The position numbers were made by a program, and so were the translations under genes. A stretch of 64,000 nucleotides of DNA, taken from assembly GCF_030247195.1 (NCBI RefSeq), contig NC_080672.1, positions 374,332,166-374,396,165 of the forward strand, given 5' to 3'. The notes under the pieces were generated by a model. It worked only from the letters and a program-made list of their open reading frames with translations. It did not search any database and was not told where the DNA came from. This document shows, in pieces, positions 34,701-46,360 of this stretch (position 1 is its first letter; each line of letters opens with the position of its first letter). The DNA comes from Topomyia yanbarensis (Eukaryota > Arthropoda > Insecta > Diptera > Culicidae).

Positions 34701-36058
34701 AAAGATGATCAAAAAGTTGCAAAGAGATTAAGTATAAGCATATAAATTGACCGATTTTGTTTGTGTTATACATGCGTAGTGGAAAAACCAACCAATAGAA
34801 GTACAGACAGTAGTAAAAACAGACTAATGAAGTAGAAGAAAGGAAGACATGTAACATCAAACTACTTGAACTCGTCTGAATTGCAATAAATGATGTTTAT
34901 TTACCATTACGGCAATTTAATTCTATTGGAATTTTGTCATACTATGCTGACCGGGAATGGATGATTCGCGTGCGTCGGTAAATTAATCGTACCTTAATTT
35001 ATCCCATCCGATCTTCCCAAATGAATCGAATCGAATGCACAAATTGAACACCGGAAGGATTACCTATCATACACGCCAGTTATGCATTCAAATACTTAGA
35101 CGAACACATACACAGATAGACATACAACTAGCACATAACAATTGTACACTAGTACTAAAAACTGCAATTGTTACAAAACGACCACTGATAGGCTTCCACT
35201 TTTACATCTCTTTAGTGAGCCTGCGCACGAGGACGAAGTCTACCGATAAATTGACACACAATGAACCCCACTGTGAGCCGTGTCCACCAGCATCGCCATT
35301 CAGTTGTGGAACAATGCTTGCAAACACGGCTCACAGCAAAAGTCAATCCACGTCGACCCGCCAGTCGGCCATGCCAGCGAGCACAGGCTAATGGTTTATC
35401 GTTAGTTAGTAACAATTGAAGTTTTATAGCACGCTACAAGTGCAATATAAGTTTTATGAGTGGCTATAAAACTACCATAAAATCTAAATATAACCGCTCT
35501 CGACCTCCTTGATGCACCACTATCGAGACGTAATGCAATAACCACCTTAAAGCTTGTCTGTTAGAGATTCGTTAGCACTGATGGACGAAATATGTTTGAT
35601 GATGTTTGCAATACCGTCAAACCCATCAACCTAGGGGAGGTCATAATGCAAAATAAGAGTAAAAAACAATAATAATATGCGAAACAATATATGGGCTACG
35701 CAAATTCTTATTGCCATCTGCTTACCGCACCGTCTGACCGTGCATCAACATGCTTCTCATTCGACTAACGAATGCTAAATGAAGCGCTTAGCACAAAAAT
35801 GTATGCGGGACATTTTTCTTTTTTTATTTCGACAAATATAAAACCAAATTTTCTTTTTACTTTTTAACGGTATTCAATTAGCTGAGTAGATTACAGAGTA
35901 GGGAAAGTTATAAAAATTTAGAGCCACAGTACTCAAGTGTTCGGAAAACTAGAAGTGCCAGGGTCACTAGAAACAGGTTTAAAATCTTACGGACTAATCT
36001 TTTGTCTTCTGCTGGCAGGTATCGAGCTTAGGCAGCATTACTACGAATCGCTCAAGTC
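34701..36058. other. Unassigned region with a short shared repeat
   Basis: About 35570-35640 resembles 7560-7620 (TTAGCACTGATG, CGAAA, ATG, TTGATG, CTAGGGGA). The rest, including frames near 35035-35415, shows no recognisable domain. Confidence 0.4.
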
Positions 36059-36060
36059 TA

Positions 36061-36453
36061 CACACCAAAAAATAATGAACATTAAATGACATGTCAATCA
36101 ATACGAATGTAAACATACAAAGATTGAATCAAAAATTTGGTTGAAAATTAAGTTGAATTAGATGCACTCGATCAGAGCATCAAAAAGCATACGATTTTAC
36201 ACTTTCGTTCGTGTAACATTACATGTCATTTATTCTACAGCATTACATTAGATTAAAAATACTTTAAAGTACATTGGCATCCCGATTAATGAAACTGTAA
36301 TCTTCAATCAACGTGTAAAATTATAGTAAAATTATTTGAAGAACGCACGACAAGTTGTGCGTATTCGTGGTGGAACTTAATTTTACATTTATATTCATGC
36401 TCCAAATATGTGCATGAAAATAAATTTAAAATTACAAAATATTTTTTTCTGTG
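36061..36453. mobile_element. TA-flanked MITE, 393 bp
   Basis: TA (36059-36060, 36454-36455) flanks ends CACACCAAAAAATAAT and, complementing the right, CACAGAAAAAAATATT. TA duplication and size fit a Tc1/mariner-type MITE; no coding frame. Confidence 0.65.
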
Positions 36454-36455
36454 TA

Positions 36456-37494
36456 CCAACATGTCTCACGGCAAAGACAGACTTGGACTACTTTACCATG
36501 AGAACCGAAAATTCTCTCACTCGAATACTATGGATCTAAATTTTCCCTGCACAGTAATCTCTATTTGTCGTTAAAAAGTAAAAAAAAGTATGTATGACTT
36601 ATATAACTTCCCAATACTCGATTAGGTCTTTTGGGTGCACCATATTGATGGCTCTTCTAAAAATATACTATCAAATTTCGGGATATCCGCTTCATTTGCG
36701 AAAGTTTTGCGTTATTCATAGAAGTCATACGAAGTTTAGGGCAAATTTGGGGGACTGATTACTACCCAAGATCGCATATTTGTCCCGTTTTCTATGGGAT
36801 TTCCTATTTTTATGGGACTGACTTGCGATCATAAGCAGATTAGGGTAAATATAAAATAATTATTTTCAGCACAATGGATGTTACAAATGTTCAAAAACTT
36901 TCTGTTTTCTTACTTCCGAAGTTTTTATTTTTATTGTAAGTGGTGGTCACGACAAAAGAATATGAAAACTTGGATCAGCTTCTTCAAAAATTAAGAGTAA
37001 TGATTGCATTCATTTCAATAAATGCATAGTTCTTGTCAACTCAGCTGGCTACGTAGACCTTGAACACTCATTCAACTTTAACCAACTTCCGCCTATAAGT
37101 GGTTTGGAGGTTGTGAATAACTATAAATTTGGTTGTTGTGTAAGAGTACAGGATGAAATTAGGTAATATTTTTTAAAGTATGTACGTATCAAAGTAAAAA
37201 CCAAGCCTCGGAATCGAACCGTACATCAATAATTGTGGTTGAAGGTCATTCGGATATAATGATGGCTTAAAAGAATGCTAAACACTGTACTCTGTGGCGA
37301 CATCGTTTTCGAGAAGGTTACAAATTATGCCGAGCAAGTAAACAACCCATACGAAGCCTCAAGCAGCAATTACTGACCAGAAGCCAGGTCCGTAAGCTGT
37401 TCGACCAGGTGGTGACGAATCTCTAGCCGATTTCAAACGGATTCCGTGGCAGAATTTTTTCGCAAATAGGTTCGTGAAAAAATTATGATTTGGC
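36456..37494. other. Unassigned AT-rich sequence
   Basis: No frame with a domain, no clear terminal repeats seen. Confidence 0.4.
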
Positions 37495-37915
37495 AAGAGA
37501 TTTATTCCTGTAGCAAGAAAGCCAGCGTTTTTTTGACAGACAACGCTATGAATTCGGAAACAAAGGAAGTTCCTCAACAAATGGATGTTACCCTTGATTA
37601 AGTTCCATGATGGCCCGTTACATTTTCTGCAGACTAAGTTCAAGTCAGCTTCCATTACAACAAAGACCTAATAGAGTCCAGTTTATCCAAAAAGAGCAGA
37701 ATCCCCAGCTCCGTACAATAGTAAAGTCAGTAAAGTATTGGGCGATGATGAAGCGGAAACTGAAGATGAAGAGTAGTCTCCAGTGGCATTGGTTGGTTGA
37801 AAAATTGGTGGAATCAGCAGGCCAAGACCCTGACTGAAGGAAGTGTGCACCGGATGAAGAGTGACATCAACAGAAAAGTGTATGGGTTTCTTCAAAATAA
37901 CGATGTTTCGTTCTT
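37495..37915 (+). pseudogene. Tc1/mariner (ITmD37E-like) transposase, C-terminal relic
   Basis: Plus-strand frames give KYWAMMKRKLK, the post-catalytic helix of mosquito ITmD37E-like transposases, then, one frame over, NQQAKTLTEGSVHRMKSD and a final VYGFLQ tail. The catalytic region before it is disrupted by stops and frameshifts. Not functional. Confidence 0.75.
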
Positions 37916-37999
37916 AGAGTGTAGCATTTATTGCTGGTGGCAGAATTAATTTTTTTTCATGCTCAGACATGGATGATATGCCTACTATGAAAGAAGAAC

Positions 38000-38475
38000 T
38001 TCTTGTCGTGAAAACGAGCGCAATTTTCAAGCTCTGGTTGGTTGCAATGAAAATCGAAGTCTTCTGACCACAACTTCAGATCCCTTGCCAGATCAACAAC
38101 TTACCCGCAAAGTTATCCACAAAACAAATTTTGATTTCTTAGAAACACCTCTTGTCGACTCCTGACAACATAAAACTTCTGTTCCGGAAGTCGTTTGAAA
38201 TCCAATTTGACACACGTTTCTTCGTCCATAAGGATGCATCCAGTTCTGAAACCTGAACGCGCATATTTCGAACTGCACAGAACAGAGTTTGTTGACCACA
38301 ATCACGCCCGACGCTCTGATTATACTTCTCGTGAAACAGATAAACATTCCTTGAAAAGTTTCAAGTTACCGATCCTCGTACCCGACCATGTCGTGATTTC
38401 ATTACTTTTGGAAAGAAAGAATGCGTTCCTTTTTCCTTTGAATGGCAATTCGGGAAAACACCAACCATGTTAAAT
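38000..38475 (-). pseudogene. Tc1/mariner transposase, central relic on the opposite strand
   Basis: The minus strand encodes CILMDEETCVKLDFKRLPEQ and KFYVVRSR, matching the second catalytic block of ITmD37E-like transposases (usually DDETYVK; here DEETC, so the conserved aspartate pair is altered). It faces the C-terminal relic just upstream, so this is either a rearranged copy or two separate insertions. Confidence 0.75.
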
Positions 38476-38689
38476 GTTTGCACAGGATTTCAAGATAAAA
38501 ACTTTGTGAGTGGATTGTGGTCAAAAGCTTCTATAACCGACCTCTAGAATCACTTCTTTGTTAAAAAAATAACGCAACGCTTCTAAATATACAGAGCTTT
38601 AAAGTTGACTCCAAATTAAAAAGAAACCAGAATATTGGATACAACCAATATATTCCACGAAGATCCGTCCGAAAATATTTAAAATCGTG

Positions 38690-41285
38690 ACCGACCATCT
38701 TAGATTCGTATGAAACTTTACACGTTTCACCGGCATGGAAGACTAAAAATTTACGACAATTTTCAAATGGGCGTAAACATTTCTACGTGCATTATTTTAC
38801 AATTTTTTTTATTCGATTGTATTTTATACAGCAAAACTTTCTGAGAACAAGTTTCAGGGAATAAATATTTATGTACAAAAAAATATACACTGATAAAAAT
38901 GTTGTGTCGTTTTTCACAAAAACAAAAATTTTGTTAAAATTTAAATTGCAAAAAACCGATTTTTTCTAATTTTTTATATTTTGTCAACAAAAACCTAAAG
39001 AGAAAAAAAAACGTTTTGAATGTGATTGTATGTTGGAGAACTTATCGGTAAAAAAGTTTTTCTAACAATAACTTTATACATGTTCTTAAATTTCATACTA
39101 ATTACAGAATATAATTTTAAGTATCATTTTAAATCGAAATGTATTTAACAAAAATCTTCCAAAACGCGATAGTTTCCGAGATATTTGGAATTTCATTCCA
39201 AAAAAAACAGTTAATTCGTGTGATTATGCCCTGTTTAAAAGTTATTCGCGTTACCCCATCATAAAATGTCAAAAATCAAATGTATATCGTTTTAAAGACG
39301 TAAAAGAAACTTTTTCAGTGTATTTGGATCATGGAGAAGCTTTCAATAAAAAGTTTTCTTAACAACAACTTTTGACATATTTTTATGACTCATACTATTT
39401 GCAGTCAAAAATACAATTTTCTTTTTGAATATGATTCTAAACGCCATTTTAAATCAAAATGCTCATAACAAAAATTTTCTGAAATGTAGTAGTTCTCGAG
39501 ATATTTTAAATTTTGTTTTAATAACACAATTCTTTTGTTTTATTACGACCTCTTCAGAAGTTTTTCGCATTTCTCCATCATCAAAAATAAGTTTTTCAGA
39601 TGACCCATAATATTTCTTGTAACTTTCTCTTTGACATCAAGGTGATATTGAAAACCATTTGAAAGCTATACGAAAACAACCAAAATACTATTCAGCCATA
39701 GGGTCTTATGATTAAACTAAATAGTTCGATAATATTTTGGTTATTTTCATGTAACTTTCAAATGGGTTATAATATTGCCTTGATAGCAAAAGAGAAGTTA
39801 CAGGAAATGTTATGGGACTTTTGAAAAACCTATTGTTGTTAATGCAGAAATGCGAATAACTTCTGAAAAGATCGTAAAACAAAACGATTGTGCTGTTAAA
39901 ACAAAATTTAAAATATCTCTCAGCCACTACATTTCAGATAATTTTTGGTATGAGCATTTTGATTTAACCCTTTCATGCCCGACTTTTTTCTAGTGTACGT
40001 AGGATTTCAAAACTATTTTTTCTTGAAAACGGTGGGATCAAGAAAAACAAACAGCCATTTTTCATAAAGATAGGTGCTTCCCTAACAGTGCTAGAAGCTG
40101 CTCAATTTTTACCTTCCAATGCTCTATACAATTCTCATAGAATATTTACAATAGTCCACTTACGTGGAAAACGTAGCCAAAGGCACTCTAAATTAATAAG
40201 TTTTATCAGTTTTCAATAATATTGAACAATAACGAAGATATATGAAAAAATCATTTTTCGTCGTTAACGTAAACTGTCCCTGACAGCACTGCTCCATTGG
40301 AATCCAATCAGACTAACTGCAATACCTTCAGTTCTAGAGTTGATCTTTGTAACTGTTAGTACTCCAATGAAAGGCAATAGTCACGTTTATTATCCTTACT
40401 TGTTTTTGTGAGCAAATCTTGCAAATCTTGAGCTGTTTAGATACTCAAACAACATGGGCATGAATGGGTTAAAATAGCTTTAAGAATCACATTCAGAAAG
40501 AAAATGGTATCTTTGACAGCAAATAGTATGAATTATAAAAATATGGCAAAAATTCTTGTTAAGATAACTTTTTAATTGAAAGTTTTTCCCTTTATGGACC
40601 AATAGGTTTGAACCCAAAAGTCATTAGAGAAAAAAAAAGTTTCTCCATGAGCCAAATATAACGTAACGGGTAACGCGAATAACTCTCAAAAAGGGCATAA
40701 TCACACGAATTAACTTTTTTGTTGGAACAAAATTCCAAATATCTCAAAAACTATTGCATGTTTGAAAATTTTGGTGAAATGCATTTCTATTTAAAATAAT
40801 ACATCGAGTTATATTCTGTAATAAAATTTAAGTTTTATATGTCAATTGGTATGTAATTTAAAAACATGTATAAAGTTATTGTTAGAAAAACTTTTTTACC
40901 GATAAGTTCTCCATCATACAATCACATTCAAAATGTTCCTTTTCTCTTTAGGTTTTTGTTGACAAAATATAAAAAAATAGAAAAAATGGGTTTTTGCAAT
41001 TTAGATTTTTAACACAAATTTTTGTTTTTGTGAAAAATGGCACAAAATTTTTTCCAGTGTATATTTTTTTCATACTTGAAAATTTATGCCCTGAAACTCG
41101 TTCTCAGAAAGTTATACTGTATAAAATAGAGTAATCGAATAAAAAAATTTTGAAATTAAGGCACGTAGAAATCATTTGAAAAATTGCTCTTGCATCAAAT
41201 TATTGCAATTGTCAGAGAAAATCATGGATATTCATAAACCGAACACAACTTCAAAGTTTCGTTCGAATCGAAGATGCTCATATTT
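38690..41285. repeat. 2.6-kb imperfect palindrome (foldback element)
   Basis: Complementary landmarks include AACTTTCTGAGAACAAGTTT/AACTCGTTCTCAGAAAGTT, CTAAAGAGAAAAAA facing TTCTCTTTAG, and GAACTTATCGGTAAAAAAGT/ACTTTTTTACCGATAAGTTC. The axis is near 39705. The right arm holds a 501-bp insertion. Arms are very AT-rich and non-coding. The outer limits are approximate because similarity fades gradually, and no target duplication was found. Confidence 0.75.
39968..40468. mobile_element. piggyBac-like MITE, TTAA target site
   Basis: TTAA at 39964-39967 and 40469-40472. Ends CCCTTTCATGCCC and, complementing the right, CCCATTCATGCCC. The opposite arm of the surrounding palindrome (about 39430-39470) keeps the uninterrupted site with a single TTAA, a built-in empty-site control. 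Non-coding. Confidence 0.9.
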
Positions 41286-42016
41286 TGTAATCGGCCGGTT
41301 TCTCATGGAATTCCTCTCATGTTTCAATATTTTTAAATGAATTCCAATTTCAAAAATCATAACTGGACCCTTTTTCATAGTATACGCAATCACCCTAAAT
41401 AGTTCTAAAGCGGCATAACGGAGTCTCAGATTAATTTTCATAACCAGTTTTCAGGGATTAGTGTTCCCAGCGATTGGATTGATTATTGATGTTAGGAGAG
41501 ATTTTGATAAAATAAAACACGGTCGATAATTGAATTCATGCCAAATTCACGCGATGCGTTAAATTTGAGAACATGAAAACATGAACAAATCACCAAATCC
41601 GTGAAAATTGCGATGAAAGGCAGCGTAACAACTCCGTAGTTGTTGCTTCAGATGGCTAAATTATTTCCCAATCATCATTATTTTCTTCTGATGCCTAACA
41701 TTTAGACACGAAAATCTTCTTAAATAAAATACATTGTTCAAGATAACAGAAAGGATGACAAATTTTCTTAAAACGATTTGAAATATGTGTACTCCTATTT
41801 GAAACAACAGTGATATAACAATTTTATCAGATCCTGTTACTGTTGTAAATTGAAACACTAAGCAATAGCTAACATACCAAAGAGTTAGTCAGGAAAAAAA
41901 AGATTTCATGGGGTCCACAAATTTGGACATTAATATACCACAGTAAACAACAAGTCGTCCAGAGACTCAGGTTATAACGACAACAAAAACAATACTGCAG
42001 AACTAGTAAATAGCAG
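41286..42016. other. Unassigned AT-rich sequence
   Basis: Nothing recognisable beyond short chance frames. Confidence 0.4.
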
Positions 42017-42165
42017 TACCGTAAACCGGGGTAACTTTGATCAGCGGGGTGACTTTGATCACTCGAAACTTTTTTCCTAGATCGCTTATTAGACCAGAAT
42101 AATCTACCGAATCATTTTAATTTGAACTGATTTTTACTCTAAACTTATAAAATACTCATACTATG

Positions 42166-42240
42166 TTGCGTTTCGGCTTCGCCTCATCAGAAACCGACAC
42201 TAACACATTGTCGGAATAGATTAGCGCCGGCTTGACGCAA
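42166..42240 (-). ncRNA. Hammerhead ribozyme, inverted copy
   Basis: Read on the minus strand this 75-nt motif is identical in layout and sequence to the copy at 42445-42519: TTGCG, GTC, 14-bp stem I with 15-nt loop, CTGATGA, GGC-GAA-GCC, GAAA, CGCAA. It sits nine bases from the left end of the insertion. Confidence 0.85.
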
Positions 42241-42396
42241 ATCCCTTAAAACTAAAACACACTATGTGTTTCAATCAAACGACTGATCAAACGTGATGTC
42301 CCGTTCGAGCAGAAGAAATTTTCTCACTAGGGTGAAAATTTGTTGGTAAAAACCAGTCTTTGTACAGGAGGGCACAAATCCTTATTTCATACTATG

Positions 42397-42420
42397 TTGC
42401 GTTTCGGCTTCGCCTCATCA
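42397..42420 (-). ncRNA. Truncated hammerhead, 3' half only
   Basis: The minus strand keeps TGATGA, stem II GGCGAAGCC, GAAA and CGCAA. It stops at 42420, one base short of the full CTGATGA, where the orientation flips. It lacks stem I and the cleavage triplet and cannot cleave. Confidence 0.75.
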
Positions 42421-42444
42421 TAGTGTGTTTTAGTTTTAAGGGAT

Positions 42445-42519
42445 TTGCGTCAAGCCGGCGCTAATCTATTCCGACAATGTGTTAGTGTCGGTTTCTGATG
42501 AGGCGAAGCCGAAACGCAA
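42445..42519 (+). ncRNA. Hammerhead ribozyme, direct copy 1
   Basis: Stem III strand TTGCG (42445-42449) overlaps the cleavage triplet GTC (42449-42451). Stem I is a continuous 14-bp helix (42452-42465 with 42481-42494, four G-U pairs) closed by a 15-nt loop. The core CTGATGA is 42495-42501, stem II GGC/GCC with a GAA loop is 42502-42510, GAAA is 42511-42514, and CGCAA (42515-42519) closes stem III. All core nucleotides known to be essential are present. Stems I and II are closed and stem III is open, i.e. type III topology. Predicted cleavage is after 42451. Confidence 0.9.
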
Positions 42520-42788
42520 CATAGTATGAAATAAGGATTTGTGCCCTCCTGTACAAAGACTGGTTTTTACCAACAAATTTTCACCCTAGTGAGAAAATTT
42601 TGAATTTACCAAATTTTCCTCCTTAGGGTGAAATATAGCATAGTGCTTTCGCATAGGCCTGCTAAGCCAAGACAAGTTTCGGCTTCACTTGTGTCTCATC
42701 GGCATAAACAGAACATCTGCTCGAACGGGACATCACGTTTGATCAGTCGTTTGATTGAAACACATAGTGTGTTTTAGTTTTAAGGGAT

Positions 42789-42863
42789 TTGCGTCAAACC
42801 GGCGCTAATCTATTCCGACAATGTGTTAGTGTCGGTTTCTGATGAGGCGAAGCCGAAACGCAA
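42789..42863 (+). ncRNA. Hammerhead ribozyme, direct copy 2
   Basis: Same architecture as direct copy 1, with GTC at 42793-42795, CTGATGA at 42839-42845, stem II at 42846-42854, GAAA at 42855-42858 and CGCAA at 42859-42863. The third stem I base is A here instead of G, turning a G-U into an A-U pair, so pairing is kept. Cleavage here and at copy 1 would release a 344-nt RNA (42452-42795). Confidence 0.9.
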
Positions 42864-43796
42864 CATAGTATGAAATAAGGATTTGTGCCCTCCTGTACAA
42901 AGACTGGTTTTTACCAACAAATTTTCACCCTAGTGAGAAAATTTTGGTTTTACCAAATTTTCCTCCTTAGGGTGAAATATAGCATAGTTATAAAATACTG
43001 ATTTGTTATACTTTTTGAGTATATTGTTCGGTTCTTGGGGTACAAAAACTACAAAAAACCGAAATTTGTGTTTTCCTTATTTTTACGAAGCTTCGTAAAG
43101 TGTCTATTTTTTATAAAACAAATAAATCTCAGATTTGAGCAAAAGTAATGAATTACAAGCGAGTTTTTATTTTCCTTTAGATTGGGATGTACCAACTTTA
43201 GTTTTAAGAGTTTGTTTATTTTAAATACATTTTTTGTAAAACTAGTTGGCAATTATTTTAAATTACTTTAAGCTAAAATTAGCAACATTTTTTTATTGTT
43301 CAATATTCCAACGTGTTAGAATGGATGAAACTTTTTGTACATCGATAAAGCACTGAAATAAAACAATTTTAGCAGTTTTAAAGGTTTTCAGAATCTTTTA
43401 TTCTAGTTGGACACGAATTATAGGAATTTTGGTTACTCGAATTTTACAGTACATTGAAATACTTTGTATAATACCAATTAACATGTATTTAACAATGAAT
43501 ATCTTTCCAGAATCAGTTTAAACAAGCATTTCAATGAAAAACATTGACAATGATAACTTAATGTGGGTGAACATGCAGGTTATCAAAGTCACCCCGGAAT
43601 ACGAAAACCGGACTTCAACTTGAAATCATTTTTGGAAAAATAGCTGTAAGCGGACAATTTTAGGTAAAACCATCCAATCTTATTCTCCATACATCAGTAC
43701 ATGGTTTAAAAATATTAAACTTGAAAAAAAGTGTTGCGTCTAGAAATATGTCATGGATACTTCGAAAAGTGATCAATGTCACCCCGGTTTACGGTA

Positions 43797-46334
43797 CGCA
43801 TATTCAAGAAAACCGTTTAGAATCATTTTGCGTTGTTCATGTGCCAATCTAGCACGCTCTCCGTTTACGAGCCGTATAATCGTCTCATGTTCGTGATGTT
43901 ATCAACTTTCAAGGTATTACCGCGTCAACCGGACATTTATTTTTTCACTTTAATGTAGCGACCAGTCAAAGTCTGTTTTCGAATGTTTGTTAACATTCTA
44001 TTTGCGTTATAACACGTGACTCAGATGCATATGGCTTCGAATTTTACGAACAATTATTTTAACCGATTACCTACTACATCTACATTTATCCAAGAAAAAA
44101 ATCCGGCATTGAACTCTGCGGCGGTACAGAGCTCCCAAGAAATGCAATCGATTCGCACAGCTTGGCACGGTACAACTCGAATGATCAAATGTGTTTGCCA
44201 CATTTCGAAGCCGTGAATAAATATATGTGCAGTGCCCATCTGTACGGACATTACCGACTGCTGTTTTGAAAGCCTAATGAAAGAAACGGACTGAGTCGGT
44301 GGCAGTGTGCATGAGAAATCGATTTTCTCCGCATAAAAAGTATTCGTTGATGGCAGCTTTAAGATTCTTCAACAACATTTGAAAGGGGCGATCTCAGCTT
44401 CGATGAACCAAGTACATATGTATTGCTGCGTGAGTCGAATTCTTTTGTCTTTGACAGTCAGAAGAACCTTCACCGAATTTGTGTAGTAAAACCAGTCTCA
44501 TTGATTTGTAAATTAGATCGGTTCAATCTACCATGTTTAGCTCGTTGAACATCAATGAAGGCAATTTAAAAGTTGATGGGTTGGATTGCTAGATGAAGAT
44601 GGGTGCTATAGATCCATGTTTCAAACAGCGCCGAATGATCGTTGTATTAGTCGAACTTATTACTAACTTTTGGACTGCATTCAAAGTCTTCATTATTCAA
44701 CTTTTCTACCGTCTCAGTACGATTTGCTTCCATTGTTGTCAAATTCATCCCTGATTGAGAAGGACACTGGATCTGATTTCGCGTGTCTGCATCTACAGCG
44801 TATGGTGAGCGACAGTTTCAACGTTGCAAATTTCTCCAACATCGCATCGCGACATTTGCGCATTGCTCCTTGTCCTCAATATCGTATATTGACGAGCATG
44901 AAAAAATGTCATTCGCATCGCGACGTGTTCTTCATAGTCGCTTGGAAAGTAAACACTAAACAGACACATCAGGTTTCAACGAGATTATCGCCTTTATGAG
45001 CAATTATCATCGAGGCGTACATGGTTCGGTCGGTCCGGTAGGGGGACTAACGATATTTTCAAATCAGGGGAATTGTTTAAAAGAGAGTGTTTTATAGTTT
45101 AACGCTAAAGTGACAGTTGAAAAAAAAACTAATTAATACATATATTTTTCTCTGCAATCAAGGCATAAAGATGGTTTCATGCAGGATTGCCTACCATTAC
45201 TATACTACAGGAACCCTAGATAGACAGTAATTTGCGTCGCGACTACGAAGAACTTGCTTAGCCAGACACTTTAACTGTCAACGCAATAAGAAACTCGCAT
45301 GGGCAAGTTGATCAGATTTATTCATGTGCACATAAGGCCATTCATTGGTACGTTTGAGTGGGGACTTATTTACCTTCTACGGCGCAACGCAAGTGGGGAA
45401 GCCAATAATCAGTGAATTATGCAAATTTCGATGTCGTTATCATTGATAGTCACCAGTTTAGAAAAAAAGCGTTGTATAATCTCTATAAACAACGTAACGG
45501 TTGGTACACATCATATTTTTAGGTGACGTATTGTTGTTGCTTTCCATCTGTGGTAATTCAAGCTCTTCGAACTTTGAAATTTACTCTTACAGACTCCAAT
45601 TATTTTTTGAAGAGTTAGTTCTCCATAATTATTTCTAGGAGGCTTATTCGCCATAACTATTGTATCAGAAGATGCGCTGTATTCTGTTATAAAACTGTTT
45701 TAATACAAAGCAATCAAAATAGAGGTTGGCAAAGCTGTATTATCGTGCAACATGAGGCCAATCTATGTCGCCATTCACCTCTGATACAGAACTCCTATCC
45801 CTTACCTCCCCGCGGTGCCAGCCGGGGTACAGGACACCTTTTGCCGTATTTGCTTAAACTCGGGACTGGGTCAGGTTCTGTCCCCAACCGCTGTCAATTC
45901 GTTCACTTCGACAGGTCGACGGATTGAAGCCTGTCCTAGTTTGGTTTCGAGCGGCAGTGGCATTAGTGAAGATCGACTAGGATCTGTGGTCGTATGCTGA
46001 CAGGGAAGGGGAACAAACGACGCGCGCGGGGAACTGCTAGTGTATCCGTCTTTCCAAGTGAATCTTTCGGTACAATTAATGGTTATTTTTAGCAGAACAA
46101 AATTATTTCTTGGTTTTCATATGTCGGTTCGGTTTTCATAAAATCCTCGATTAATAATTTTTTCTCAATAAATAGTTGTTCGGAAATCAGCCCCAATAAG
46201 ACTGACTAGTATCGATGATCATGGGTTAATACGTACTGAAAATTCGCCGCGCCTGTTTTTATGAATCTAATTTCAAGTTGCGTCATTGTTAGCAAGCCCG
46301 TGGATCAGGTTAACGATCCTTTGTATTTCTTTTC
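43797..46334. other. Unassigned region with a small shared repeat
   Basis: About 45735-45790 (ATTCACCTCTGATACAGAAC) matches 58545-58595 in inverted orientation. The block 45800-46040 is relatively GC-rich (GCCAGCCGGGGTACAGG) but has no recognisable domain. No gene can be supported. Confidence 0.4.
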
Positions 46335-46360
46335 ATTGTTCGATATTATCGTTCGTATAA

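Larger units (their letters stand above)
42157..42987. mobile_element. Retrozyme / Penelope-like non-autonomous element with hammerhead ribozymes
   Basis: An 831-bp insertion is flanked by the 12-bp word TTATAAAATACT (42145-42156 and 42988-42999). It has three complete hammerhead motifs: inverted at 42166-42240, direct at 42445-42519 and 42789-42863, plus an inverted truncated one at 42397-42420. The two direct ones are exactly 344 bp apart and the segments after them are almost identical, so they form a tandem dimer. The inverted part repeats the monomer with an internal deletion (231-bp period). A hairpin with CACCCTA/TAGGGTG ends follows the ribozyme. Hammerheads at repeat junctions, tandem plus inverted partial copies and a variable duplication of about 12 bp are the hallmarks of Penelope-like elements and retrozymes. 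There is no coding frame, so mobilisation would need an outside enzyme. Confidence 0.85.
42019..43794. mobile_element. TA-flanked TIR element (Tc1/mariner-like), host of the retrozyme insertion
   Basis: TA (42017-42018, 43795-43796) flanks ends CCGTAAACCGGGGTAACTTT and, complementing the right, CCGTAAACCGGGGTGACATT. The word GGGGTGAC/GTCACCCC recurs near both termini. Without the 0.84-kb internal insertion the element is about 0.93 kb. There is no transposase frame, so it is non-autonomous. Confidence 0.8.

Noticed and set aside
42157..42987. CRISPR-like or simple palindromic repeat explanation for the ribozyme region
   Set aside because: Unit spacing, orientation switch and canonical hammerhead core are not explained by a repeat-spacer array or a plain MITE.
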